From Gordionus sp. m RMFG-2023 (taxonomy: Eukaryota; Nematomorpha; Gordioida; Chordodea; Parachordodidae): 64,000 nt of DNA. The notes beneath the pieces are model-generated. The model worked only from the letters and a program-made list of their open reading frames with translations, was not told where the DNA came from and did no database searches. The stretch is from contig NC_088775.1 in NCBI RefSeq assembly GCF_954871325.1, positions 46,353,561 through 46,417,560 on the forward strand, in the 5' to 3' direction. The position numbers and the translations under genes are program-made. Of this stretch, positions 28,601 to 43,600 are shown piece by piece (within the stretch, counting starts at the first letter, position 1; every line of letters starts with the position of its first letter).

Positions 28601-31600
28601 GAAAATGGAATATATTTTTAATTGTTATGTAGTTAACATTAAAAAGAAATAATTTTTGAACGGATTTTAGCCCTATTGTAAAGGCAAATGGAACATTTTT
28701 TTTAATGGCTACGTAATTAACATTAAAGGAAATAAGGTTTTGAACGGATTTTACTATATTTTATAGAGCTAAATTGAATATATCTTTACGGTTGCTGAGA
28801 TAAAAGTAAGAATTTTATTAAATAAAAGAAAAATTGAATAGTAACGAAATTAAGAATTATCTATAAAACTTTGTGAAATTTTTGAAAAGATATTTATAAT
28901 TTTAAGCTTAGATTTATATGGCTTATATTGGTATAAATTCAGAGCTCTATTTTGTCGAACTTAAACAGGTTCATATTGTTATAGACTTGAGATAAGGTAA
29001 GTGAATACAATATTATTTATGGTACATTTAAAATTACATCTTATTATATAAATAAATGGTGAAAAGCGATTAAACTGTTTTGATTTACAAACAGATGATG
29101 GGGGATAAAATATAAAGTTTTAAAAATTTATAAAATGGAATTACATTTTTTTGTATATTACTCTCTGTTTATTTTTATATAAATCGATACTTAAATTTGA
29201 TGTTACTTACATATTTTTTTTTTTATTATATACCGATACTTGAATTTAAATAAAAAACTTATCGTGTAATGTAATTAGACCTGTGCGCCGATGTCTCAAT
29301 CAATTTTTTCATCGGCTTTCGGCGGTGCGCCGATTTCGCCGTGGCCTACTAATTTGTTGGCGGCGGCGCGATATTTATTAAAATAAAATTTTTAATAAAT
29401 TTAATTTATAAATCAATGAATTACATTTTTTTATAATTTATTTGGGGGCTCTTTTGTATAATACATTGTTAATATAGTTTAATTCATTTCTTAAATTATT
29501 TGCTGTCTCACTCCAATTTAAATTTATGTATTTTCTCATTCTCAGAAATAGACTAAGGTGCATTTTTACTCAGATCAGAGTCAAATAAACAACACATATT
29601 AGTAATATTGAATTAATTTTTATTATAACAAATTAAAATATAAATTTGGAATGCAAGTCAAATATAATAAATCAGAATTCAAATTTAGCAAAATTATAAA
29701 TGTCATGAATAAATAGTATTTTATCAAGATTCGTGGGACATAAAGAAGTCCTTTGCATTGAGTATTAACCCAACAATGGAAACTTTCCTAGATAAATTAG
29801 CAAGCCTAGGAAGTTCCCAGTGCTTTTTCTTCCAAAAGATTAATGCATCCTCTTCTGGGATATTATGATGGCTGAGCAAAATATGACATTCTTATTCTAA
29901 ATTACTAATGTTGTTATATTGCTTGGAAGGGGATGCTTATAAGCTATTTTAACTATATAAGAACTGGATGTTTGCACATTATTTTCAACTTGAATCTCAC
30001 TGTGCATTTCTAACATGCTCTAAACGTTTTAAATGTCTAATTAAAAATAGCACTGATGTCGTAGAATTCGAATTTAAATATTCTGAAACAATTTTAAGAT
30101 ATTAAAATATGGGATCAAGTAGAGTCGCTAATATCTAATGTTTAAAATATAATTTTATTAATAAAAATTTAAAATAACGTTAAGTTAAGTAATGGGAAAC
30201 CAATAGTCAAACTTTTTTTTCATATTTTCTTTTAAGCAAATTATATCTGAGCAATCAGATCAATTGATTTGTATATGGGTTTCTATTTCACTGAAAAATA
30301 ATAACCCTAAGTTTATTGTCGATCCCTTTTGGTAGGAAAGAAATTTCATCGACTCTCGGAATGGATTTAATACTGCGCAAAGCTCATCAACATATCCCAT
30401 TCATTATTAAAGAGTTTTAAAGATAATTTTGTTTATACTGAGAACACTTTTTAGCATAATTAATATGCTGTGCTAGCGGGTAGGCAATTTAATTTTAAAA
30501 TTGTATTAATTAAATTGGTTGGTGCAATGCCATTTCTATTATCCGTTTCATAGGAGATATCAAAATGGTCATCAAGGTATGGATCAGAATCATCAATATT
30601 CAAGATATGACCTGTCTTATAAATTGACTGCAGACATTTAAGATGCTCACCCTCAATTTCACATTCATCAGCTACTCGATATCTGAGGGCGGAAATAATT
30701 TCTATAATTTTTTTTAAATGAGAATGTCAATTATTGCAACTATTTTTATGCCATCAACTGTAACCAAATTATGAAGTCCATGTCCAAAGCATAAATGATG
30801 CTTATAATCCCCCAACTGACGCTTTTTTTGACAATGGCCCCAGTATCAGTTACCATTAGTATTATTTTGGCTTTTAAATGAACTCCATCGATTTCAGATA
30901 ATATGGTTTCCCCAGTATGCTTTTGAGTCATATTTCTAGTTGCCAAGGTAAAATAATTTAAATCAAAATTTATATCTAAATGATGAAGACTAAATGTGAT
31001 ATAATTTTGAAGCTTGAAATGATCGGTCCATAAATCAAAGTGACGGAACAGAATTTTGGTCCAGAATCAATCAGATTTAAATAGTGTTGTAAACGAACGC
31101 GTTCAACGAAGTGCGTTTTTTTGAAAAAAACGATGAACGGCGTTTATTTTATTTTTGATGAAGTTTGAACGTGAACGCGTTCCTTTTTTATGACGAACGC
31201 GTTCGAATTTAACGTTCGTTCAATTTTAAAAATATTTATATTTTATTTATTTGAAAAATTTAATATTTCCGAATTTTTTTAAAAAATGTATTATATTTAT
31301 ATTTTTTAATCGGCTGTGTATTTCCATTTCACATTTCAATTTTTTTAACACATAGTTTAATAATTTGAATATTATTGTTTATATTTTAATTTAATAGATT
31401 AGCATAAGCATGGATATTATTATTTAATCCTCATCATCTGATTCTGAAAATCCAAAATAAGATGAATTATCATTACTATGGCCAAATATGATAAATGTTT
31501 TACATTAACATCCTATATTGAAGGAACTAATCCAATGCTTACCAAGTGTAAAATGTGGCCAAAAAGTATTATATTGTCAAAATCTTTAGGTTCCAATTTA

Positions 31601-34600
31601 AAACGACATTTGATTTTAATATTAATTATTTGATTTTATACGATATAACTAAGTTAAATCATTAAATTTGAAGAAATAATGCATTTGGGATATTTGACTC
31701 CAACAATAACGATAGTTATTTAAAAATTAAAAAAATTAGTGGCCTCAAATATGGTCAACCATTGATAGACGCCGTATTAAATGGGATTAATAAAAGGTAT
31801 TAAACCTATAACTCTCAATTAGTTACATATATTTTATTTTTTTAAAAATTTGATCATATATATATAAGGATCAATATGTTCTTTCTGCAATTATACATCC
31901 AGCATTCAAACTTCAATTGCCATGGATAAAACTTCCACAGAACGAACCTATTAAATATAAACTTTAGCGTTATTGAATAAAATGCTTTGAAAACCCTAGA
32001 GAACTGTTAATTTCGAGATATCCTTTTTTTTTGTATTCAGTGAGATTAGAAACCAGAATAAAATTCATCCTTAGAGACTGCTTAAATATCAAATTTACAG
32101 ACATAGCTTGGCATCAAGCCACATTTCCTTCTAAACATGGCGGCCTTGGTATACGATTCCCATTGTCGATCTCAATATGTGCGTTCATTGCTTGCCATCT
32201 TCAGTCACGTATATTAATTGACCAACATCTGTCGGTTCACGATCCTTTTTTGAATACAGCTAAGAGAGAATGGGCAAAATCCGTCGCAACCTCAACCCTA
32301 TTTCCGATCTCTGTAAAGCAGAAGGATTGGGATTTATTGTGAAAAACTCCGTTGATTACCTTATTTCAAGTCTCTCACCATTGGCTAGATCCACATATTG
32401 AACTTATCAAAGATCGGGGATATAAATTTTTAGATGTTATTCCATCTACCAATCTCAAACTCGAATTGGACAACTATGAGCTCAGTTATGCTCTATATAT
32501 CAGGCTCAACATTCCCTTTTCATTACCTTATAAATGCAGCAAATGTCATACGGATGATAACAATGTGGCACTGCATCCTTTACATTGCAATCATAATCCC
32601 GGTTGGCAAACTCGACACTTGAATGCAATCAAATCATGTCTCTTGCACTTAGGTCAGCTGGTTTTCCTACCTCAATGGAGCCTTCTGGCTTATTTTCCAA
32701 TAGTAGGCGTCCCGATGGGGTCACTCGTATCCCATGGTCTCAAGGAAAGTTTATAATATGGGATTTCTTTTGTCTGGACACTAACTCCCCCTCTAATTTT
32801 AACAACTCTGAACAGAGCTCAAAATTTTAAGATCGGCAAATACAGCGCTGATTTCTCAAATTATATATTCATACCCATAATTTGCTCCACTTTAACTACA
32901 TATGGTGATTTGGCTAAAAACTTTTTTAAAAAAGTTGGCCGCCTAATCAGAAAAAATTGTGGAGAGCCTCGCGAAGGTTTTTAATTAAGGCAGAGGATCG
33001 CAATAGCCATTCTTAAGGCTAATTATGTTTGTTTTATTAATTCGATCTCTCCTGATGATTAGGTGAAGGAGATTTTAAATAATTTTGCTGCTTTCGCTTT
33101 TAATTATTTTGTATTTTACATTATTTTATGATTTATGCCTCAATATTGTCCTTTAGTTGTTTTTTTTGTCGTAATCGTTTACTAATATATTAATATAGTC
33201 CTTAATATAATATATTTTTCCCCATTAGTTTTGAAATACAGCTAAAATTATTTATAAATATTAAATAACAATAAAAGAGAATAGAAAATAATATTAAAAC
33301 TAAATATTTAAATTTGAAAAAAACGCATATAGAGGAAATAAAGAGATGATTTACTAAATATTTAAGACTAAAGAAATTATTTTTTACAAAATATAACTTG
33401 AAGAAAAATTATTATATTGAGACGCTTTTTAAATTAAAAAACAAAGGTGTTAACTTTAAAAAAAAGAGAGGGAAGTGTGGATAATATTCTATTTGCATAT
33501 TTTAACCTCGTGGAAATCATTATTAATATTAATATAAATAAAAATCGATATACATACATAAAAATTATATAAAACGCGAAACGAAAATACATATAACGCG
33601 TAACTTATCCTATATCAATTATTCTTATTCAAATTCATTCTATTATTCTAATTCTATTCTATACTCGATAAATTCCTTTTATTATGAGCCAAATCTATGG
33701 CATACGATGACATGTACGAAGATCTACATACCAAAGAAGGGCAAAATAAAATATACAGATTAGCCAAACAGCTAGAAAAGAATTCTAGGGATATAAACGG
33801 AGCTCCGAAAGTAATCAAAAATAAAGATGGGAAATTGATAATAAAGGAAAAAGAAAAAATGAGTAGATGGAGAGAATATTTTCAGGAGCTTCTCAACTTT
33901 AATCCGCACATACTACATCTCGAACACTCCCCTTGTCAAAACCTTGTACAACCTATAACACAACAAGAAATAATCACATGCCTCAAGCATATGAAAAACA
34001 ACAAAGCTAGGGGTCCAGACGATATTCCAATAGAAAGCCTTAAAGGATTAGGAGATGATGGAATACATCTCCTCACAAATCTATACAATAAGATACTTGG
34101 AAATGAAGAGGTTCCCCAAAAATGGAGGCAGAGCTATCTAGTTCCTATCTTCAAAAATAAAGGGGATCCACATAATTGTCAAAATTACAGGGGCATAAAA
34201 CTAATGTCACACTGTCTAAAACTATACGAAAAAATAATAGAAAAAAGATTAAGAGATATAATCGAAATAGGAGAGACTCAGTTTGGCTTTATGCCTGGAA
34301 GATCAACAACCGATGCTATCCACGCAATTAGGCAAATGAGTGAAAAATACAGGGAAAAGAACAAAAAGCTACACATGGTCTTTCTCGATCTAGAAAAGGC
34401 CTTTGATAGAATCCCAAGAAAACTTATCTGGTGGGCGCTACGCCACAAAAATGTTCCCGAAAAATAAATAAGAATAATACAGGATATGTATATGGGCCAT
34501 ACAACAATGGTCCGTAGCACAACAGGTACTTCAGCAGGCTTCACAATAACCGAAGGAGTTCATCAAGGATCGGCTCTCAGCCCACTTCTCTTCATTACAG

Positions 34601-37600
34601 TAATAGATATATTAGCACAGTCTATACCTCAAACAGTCCCGTAAAATATGATATTTGCAGATGATATTGTGATACTTGCCGAATCTAAGGATGAAATGAA
34701 AGAAAGACTAATGAGTTGGATAAATATCCTAGAAACGCACGGATTAAAAGTAAATAGAGAAAAGACGGAGTATATGGTGATAGGAGGAGATGAAACCAAG
34801 AGAATTGATATTAATGAATGGCAGATATCGGCAATTGAAAGCTGCAAATATTTGGGCTCCACTATACAAACAAACGGCACAATAGAAAAAGAGATAGAGT
34901 AAGATTAATCAAGGGTGGCTAAAGTGGAGATCTTTATCTGGAGTGCTATTTGATAAAAGAATCCCACACAAATTAAAGGGAAAAATCTGCAGTTCCATAA
35001 TACAACCAACTATTCTATATAGTTCGGAAACATGGCCAACCAAAGAATCAGACGAGAGAAGTCTACAAACCATGGAGATGAGAATGCTGAGGATGATTGC
35101 TGGGGTAACAAGAAAGGATAAAGTGCGCAGTACAAGAATACTAAGTAGTTTAAAGGTAGTGCCCATCTAAGTTAATGTTAAACAGACTTAGGTGGTATGG
35201 GCACACAATGAGAAGGCCTATTATGAACTACATAGGAAATAAAGTTAAGAGTTTGGAAGTGATGGGCAAACGTAAAAGAGGAAGGCCAAAACTTCAATGG
35301 GGCCATAAAGTTAGAGCCAATATAAAGAAGTATAAATTAGATAAAAGAGATTGTATTAATAACATAAAGTGGAGAGAGATGTTGAAGGAGCTTACCACCA
35401 GAAAAAGTGAAAGCTAAAGAGAAAAAAATAAATAAAAAATTCTTATTCCATTCAATAATTCTTATTCAATTTAATAGTCGACAAATTCATTCTATTATTC
35501 CAATTCTATTCTATTATTCTTATTCCATTCAATATTCGACATTCAATAAATTATTCCCATTACTAAACGACGAGTTAATGATAACGATTTGAACAGACGG
35601 AATCGAGGATAAAAGAGACAGGAGAACGTTCGAAAGCAACAAACGACGTGGAAACATGTACTACGAGGGACATTTGAAAGTTGAAGATAGAGGAGAATGC
35701 AAATATAATTGAACAGATTTCATTATTTAACATTATATTAACTTAAATTTTTACGGATTATTTCTTTCACTTAACATAATATTAATCTAATAGTTTCATT
35801 GATTGTTATATTAAATATTGAAATTTAAAAAAGTATATATAGACATAAATTTATTAGATTTAGAAAGTTGTATTTTAAAATAAAAAAAAAAAATTGTTTT
35901 ATATCTCGTTGTCTTATACTATAAATTCCAACTTATTAGCAAAAATAAAATGGATACATTATTAAATATATATTTTTTTATCTTTTCAAAAATTATTGTC
36001 TTAAAAATAAAATCAAATGTATAAATTCAATTTTTTGCATAGAAAATATGGATTATAATTATACTTGGTTCAAAGGGGGGTCACAAAAAATCAATATATA
36101 AATATCAGATCGGATTGGTGAAGAATATGTGGATCGGCACAGCCCTAATTTTATCTGCTTCCCCAATGCTTATTTTTTAAACGTAAAATTACAAATACAT
36201 TCGCATGATTTTCTTTTTATTTATTAAAAAATAATCGCTCATGTATATTTTTTTAGTATAGTAAAAATAATAGTAATTTTTTTAGTAATTCTATTAACGT
36301 AATAAAAATAATATTAATCTTTTTAACTTTATAAAAATTATTTAAATTTTTTTTAACGAAGTCAGCTTAGTTTTTTTAATATAGTATAAAGATTATATTG
36401 TTTATTTAAGAATTTTGCAAGAAAAATTTCAATGGAAATGCTTCGCTTGCTTCTATGGACGCTTCGTCACTGATGAATATGCTACTCAGAATCAAATTAG
36501 TTTAAATCTGTTAAACAAATGTATATTAGATAAACTATATTTTAATTATTGTATTGTAAGTAATATTTGAACATTTTATGACAGTTTTGCCAACAAAATA
36601 AATTAGTAAAACCAGAGTTTGGAAAAAAATCTTAAAAAATTTTTTGAGCAAAAATCTTTGAGGTTCCAATCAGATATATGTTTTTACTATTCATGATAAA
36701 ACGATTGAAAAAATTACGTTAATATATAGGGGAATTATATGAATCACAAACAGCTATAACTTAAAAATTAATATGTGAAAAAAATAAAATTAAATATACT
36801 TTACCTAAGATTACTATATCAAAAGATTTAGATGATAATAAATCATTCTGTATAATTATCTGCTCTTATAAAAAAATATGAATTCTCTGTCATAAAAGTA
36901 TTTTTATTTGTAATTTGGTTGAACATAAATAATTATAATTGATATCCATATATTTTTTAAAAAAATGCAGTTGAGCACTCCAATTATTAAGCGACGTGAG
37001 CCGGTTAATAATATTATAACATTTTTATCTTAACTTATTAATAATTTTTAAGGTAATTAGTCAATTAAACAGAATAAATTTCCAATATTGGCTATAAAAA
37101 TAATTATAAGGATAAAATATTAGGGTGTTAAGTTTGGATGAATGTGTGGATAAATGACATTAAAAAATAAGGTAAAAAGCTTTCAAGTTGATCTTTTCTT
37201 CTTAAAATCAAATAGAATTTAAATTACCAGGTGTTGGTGGAGTTGAACCTCTTGAATTGGAAGTCGACTTAAATGGATGATCCTGTTGTGAAGCACCAAT
37301 ATTTGAGGCGGAGTTTACCATTAGACTTATAAAATATTTTTTTTGTTTTAAACAGAGTTTTAACATTTCAAAAATGAAAATCTTCAAAGTTTTGATCTCG
37401 GAAGATTTAAAATGAATTTTTTTAAAAAAGACAATTTATTTGAGAATGCTCAAACAGGATTTTTAAACAAATTTTCTAAAATTCCAAATCTTTTATAAGT
37501 AAATATTTTGTGATCTTCAATTTTGTTGAGATTTTTGCTTAAAATTCTTTGGGAAAAAAATCTTAAAGCTCATTTTGAAGATTTTTGTTAAACCCTGATT

Positions 37601-40600
37601 TTAAATAACATATAAGTTTTTTTTAAAAATCCAATCATTACTCCACTCGTGTCAACAGGCATTCATGCTATTATATAAAAAATATATCTCAAAATGATTA
37701 ATAGAGATGTATCGGCACAACTATTTAGTAGCCGATCTTATTTGATCTCTGAATGAAGGTCCATGAGCCTAAAAATTTAAAAAGTTTATGCCAGTTAAAA
37801 AAACATAATTAAAAACATTTCATGTTGTCTTTTTTTAAATTAAAATTTTATTCGGATAAATCAATTAGTAATAAAAAATTATGTTCCGGAATTGAGAAGA
37901 AAATAATCAAATTTTGGGGCTGTAGATTATATCTAATATTAGCAAGTGGATAATCGACAAAGTTATAGATTTCTTATTAGTTCCATCGATTAATTATTAA
38001 ATATTTTTTGGTATTATATAGTGTAAAGTAATGTTTCGTTTCAAATTTCAACGTACCCTTTAAAATATTTAATACATTTTTGCTGTATTTAATATTAGAT
38101 GCATTTGATATAATTTTATTTGGCGTTTTTTAAAAAAAAATTTGTTGCATTTATTGAAATGACATTTACGAATATTGTGCATCAATTAAAATTTATATAT
38201 TGATTTTTAATGTATAAATTAATACAAATTAATTATATAAAGGAATTATTAAGGAAAAGATATATTTAAAAAAAGACATAAAAGGCTCTCTATAAATCAA
38301 TATAGTATATTAAAAACTGTAGAAGTGATATAATATATTATAAAAATGTTTTAAAAACTATAATCAAATTTGAAGTATTTAAAAAAAAATTTTTTGAGAT
38401 GAGGCTAATAAAGCTGATGTATTTAAATGAAAACAAACAAGGTAAAAATCGGAGAAAAAAATTCAAAGATTTAATATTTCTTAAAGCCCCCTTTAGAGTA
38501 AATGGATAAGTTACAATTTTTAACACTCAACAATTTTTAACGACTCGTTTTAAGCCGATTTTTAAAAACGGCCAACTCGGTTTTTTATCCAGAAAAATAT
38601 TATGCAAGCCTGAAAATTTTGCTCATAGAAAGAGCAAAGTTCTAGACATATAGTATCGAAATTTCGAGGCTTAGTCAATATTTTTCTGGCGAAAATATTG
38701 AGTTAGCCGTTTTTAAAAATCGGCTCAAAATGAGCCGTTTAACAACATTAGCTAATATGCTTGCTTATTAAATGATAATACTCGCCGAAAAATATGATAA
38801 AATACCAAATAGATGAATTTTTTGTATATATCAGGTCAAATATAATTATAAAAAATTCCGAGTCGGGCCTAAAAAAATTTTTTTTTTTAAATCCAGGCCG
38901 GGTCGGGCCTCAAAATTTTTTTTAAAAAATATCCAAGCCGGGCCTACGTAAAAAATTTTTGAAAAAAAAATCCGGGCCAGGCAGATAATTTTTTAATCTG
39001 GGCCCGGGCAGGGCAGATAATTTTTTAGCCCACTTTATAAGATTATAATAAAAAAAATTGTATCTTATGTAACTAGATCAGTTTTGAACCTGGACTAAAA
39101 AGATTTTTGGTTCCTCATCGGAATAGTGGTTCTTCTTAAAATTTTGAATAGATTATGGGTTGTGGTTAGTGTTATAGGGATAAAATATTGAGTTAGCCGT
39201 TTTTAAAAATCGGCTTAAATCGAGCCGTTTAACAACATTAGTTCTGGTTCTTAAATTTGATGCGGTTTCGAGGGTTCCATGTTATCATTCCAGTTCCAAT
39301 CTCTGTTAACACAATAAAATAAAAATTCAAAAATTAATAAATTCTCGAAAATAAATCACACAACATTTTTAATAATATATATATATATATATTATTTTCA
39401 CAATTGGGAATTTTAGGAAGGTTCCTAGGGTTCCAAACTCTGATCTAGATACATTTTATAAGAGCGTATCTGCACATAGATTTTAGCCGGTAAAGATGAA
39501 AAGAATTCATAAATAGAGGTTATATGGATAAATATTTAATAATAAATTATGTAATAAATTGAATTTCTTTTATCGAATGACATATTTCTTTCATTGATTA
39601 ACCCAAATTGATTGTAGTTTCATTACAAGATGAATAATAATTATATATATATCAAATATGTTAAGAAAACCATTAAAACTGATTAATATGTAATTTTATA
39701 CAAAGACCTCACTTTTGGGAATTTTATCAATTTTAAAAATGAAGTTGGCCTCGTTCCAGGCAATTTTTTTACGTGATAGGTGAAATTAAATATTGCTTGC
39801 TAAATTTTTTTATAAAAATCGAGTGGTTTCAAAAATTAGTTATTACTTCTTTTTACTAAAAATGAATACAACTCATAAAAAGGATGCCAAACTATTTGGA
39901 TTTTGCTAATATATTGGATCTGCTAATATATTGGATTTGCTAATTATTAATAAAGAATGATAGACTCAGCCTATAATAAGGAATAATAAAAATGTTATTG
40001 AAGATAAGATAAAAGAAAGTATATAATAATGAAAAAATATCAATTGAAAACTGATTATCAACAAATTTATATTGCTGTGTGCCAAGAAGATAGAAAATTT
40101 TTAAAATAATCAAATGAACCCTAAGCCTAACTTCAACAGATGATTTTATCAAACTCAAGATTTACATATTTAAAAAGCCACACTGCCACAGTAATACAAC
40201 ATATCAGTAATTTACTTTGACCCATAAATTATCCAAAGAGACATAAAGATTCTCCACAATACCACCCATCATATAAAAATCACCAAAATTACGCTCACAC
40301 AAAATATTCCATACTTATATATATTGGACCCTCAAATATTCTAACAAATAATGTCCATTGCTTATATATATAATTGCCAAAGAAACTTACTACCCAGATT
40401 CCTTTGATTCAATCAGATAATAATGATGAAAATACTTCTTTCAATCATATAAAGTTTTAAGTTAATTTATCTACTTAATTAATATTATTATTAAAAAATA
40501 AATTTTATTTTTAAACATTCCTCAACCATCTAACCCTTAATTTGAATATACATTTATCATATAGATTTTAAGTTAATTTGAATTATATTATTTAAAAGAT

Positions 40601-43600
40601 AAATTTTATTTTTTAACCCCTAATAATCATGAATCCTGATATAACAAAATCATATAATTTTTATTTTTAAAATAAAAGTTGAAATAGCTCATCCATATAT
40701 TACATCCCCCCCCCCCTTTTAAATTTTTTTTTTCTTCTAAAATGGGTATGTCAAACATTTGTAATGCTTGCCATAGAAATATAAGCTTGACCCAGGCTAC
40801 TTGTTTTTATAAACATGAGCCCAGGTATAACCATGTATAAACTCTGGTAAACCCTCTTAAAATGAAATTTTGAACAAAAAATTGAAACAACCCCCTATTT
40901 TAAATCAAAATTATTTTTTTATGATAATTTTTTAAAGTGGGAAAAGCTACCAACCTTAGTCCACCTACCTTTTAACAAGGTCTTTAATTTCTAATTTTTT
41001 AAACACTTATTATGGAAGTTAATTCAAATTTAAATTCCCTTAAAGCATGGGAAAATCTTTTAACCTTTAAAGTCTTAATTAAACATACAGATAAAAAAAA
41101 CTTCTTTACATGATTTTATTAAAAATGGAATAGACCATTTTTATGCCTTAGAAATGGAAAATTATGTACCTGATGTAAGGGCTACTTCTGATTTTGCCCA
41201 CAAATGTAAAATCTCAAAAAAATAGACTAAGGGAACGTATGTGAGGCTCTTACATTGGCTTCATCTAATTAAATATTGGCCCCATTTGTTGAATACATAC
41301 ATTCACTCTATTGAATGATCAACTTCCCACTCCTATAAAATTTAATTCAATCGAAATCAAGGAAGAACTTATTAAAAAAGTTTCTTTTAATAAAAAATCA
41401 GTAGGGGGAATTGAGAGGTTTCGCCCCTATTATTTCCAATTTTTAATAAACCCTAAAAATCCGTTTCAGAATTCATTTGTAAATTCATTAGTAATACTTG
41501 GCTAAAATATATTAAACAAAGATTTACCTAGTTAGGTTCACCAACTTTTTGGTGCAAGATTAATTGCACTATCTAAAAATGATGGGGTTCGACCGATTGC
41601 AATAATGGCTTTTTTTAGGAGACTAATAACTAAGATAATCGTTGAGCGCATCAAACCTGATCCTTTAAAAGTGTTCCAAACATATCACCTAGGCTTTGGT
41701 ACTAAAGGGGGATACGAAATAGCCATCCACTCTCTTTGTATATATATCGAGGATTCTTCTCCAGACGCCGTAGTCTGAAAGCTGGATTTTAAAAATGCTT
41801 TTAATTCTTTACCCAGAAAAGTATTTTTAAACATTTTTTATAAAAATTTCCAGCTTATGCAATATTTATTAAAATCATATGGGTGCAGAACCCTGGCCAA
41901 AAAAATTTTTTGAAAAAAATATCCGGTTCGGGCTGTAAAAAATTTTAAAAAAAAATCCGGGCCGGGCATACAAATGGTACCTCTGTAGGTCTCTGCTCTA
42001 AATAAAGCTAAATCTTAAATATGATTTTTAAATTCAAGAGCCCTCGAAGTCCAGGGGTTTATTTTTAAAGAAAGTGAAATTAATCTTCTTGGTTCACTTT
42101 AAGCAGTTTGTACAACTGTGAGGTGTTCATGGAAAATATTTTTAAAGGCTTATTAGAATTTAAAAATATTTTATAAGTCACATTAAAGATTTTTTCTTTT
42201 AAAAAAATATTTACTTTTTACCAAAGATTTTACATATTTTTAGATCTACTTCCTTTTTTTAAAAAATAAAAAAATAATTAATCGTGTAAATTAATTTTTT
42301 AGAAGTATATTAGAAAATATTTTAAATATTAAATTGGAAGATTTTAACTGGGATTTCTCACAATTACCCTCGAAAATGGGTGGTTTAGATTTAATTGATA
42401 TCCATTAAATCTCTTTTCGTGTTTGATGAACCACGCCATGATATCTTCTTTTATCACTCCTAAAAGATAACCTTTTAAATTCGATCTTGACAGCTTGGAT
42501 ATCTTTAGCTCTACCTTAAGCTGTTTACCCCCCCCCCCCCCCACAGTTTTAACACAGCAATCAATTTTCCAACTTTTAATTAAAAAAAATTTTAAATACT
42601 CTCATAAAACCCCCTTTAGAGTATATTCAACTTTTACAAAATGCTGACTGTACTAGTGGTTATGAATGGCTGGAAGCATTATCATGTTGTAAAGGTAGCC
42701 TCTTATCAGATGAACAATTAAGAATTGCCATAGGCCATTGAATTGGATGTAACGTAGTTCAACCATATAGGTGCATAAAATGTAAAATTAGTTGATTCCA
42801 AAGGGAGACATTGTCTTAATTGTATATAGTCAAGGCAGACATGCAAGGCACACAGCAACTAATTAAGTTATTGGCCGTTCTCTTACCAGGACCCGAATAC
42901 CAAACATCCTGGAGCCTGCTAATTTTTCATTAAATAATGGCCTAAGACCAGATGGCTTAACTTCTGTGCCTTGGTTTTTATGTAAAACCTTAATTTGGGA
43001 TTTCACATGCGTCTCTTCATTTTCAAAAAAATTTAAATTCTGACCCGGTTGATATAGCCGAAAAACAAATAAATATTCCAAATTAAAAATTATAATTTTT
43101 TTACCAATCGTTATATCTTCAATTGGACATATGTCAAGCGGAACTTTAAAATTTAAAAAAAATATAGTCAGCAAAATAGGAGCCCTTACATCAGAACCCA
43201 AAGAATATTATTTTTTAAAACAAAATATACAAATTACAATTTTAAACTACAATTATTCATATTTTTTGGGAACATGTAGTCTCACCTCTGTTTTTTTAAA
43301 TATTTATCTTTTTTTAAATAATTATTTGTGTATAATTTTAAATATTTTATTTTAATAAAATAGTATTATAAAAAAATAAATCAAAAAAATTTTTTTTTTA
43401 TCTTAAAGTATAATAAAATTTAAGTTTGTTTTTAAAATTGTTATTTCCGGTCATGTATTTCTTAAGATATGATTAAATGAAAGAAGGCCGATAATGGTAA
43501 TAATACGCCATTTTTGTCACTTTGATCCCTATTAATATCTCCAAAAATACAAATTTTAGGAGCCTAAAATTTTGAGTATTTTTTAACCTTCCTTTGCTAA

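Noticed and set aside
38338-40158. Minus-strand ORFs near 38.4 and 40 kb
   Set aside because: Phe/Leu/Ile-rich chance frames; the second lies antisense in the LINE A 5' UTR.
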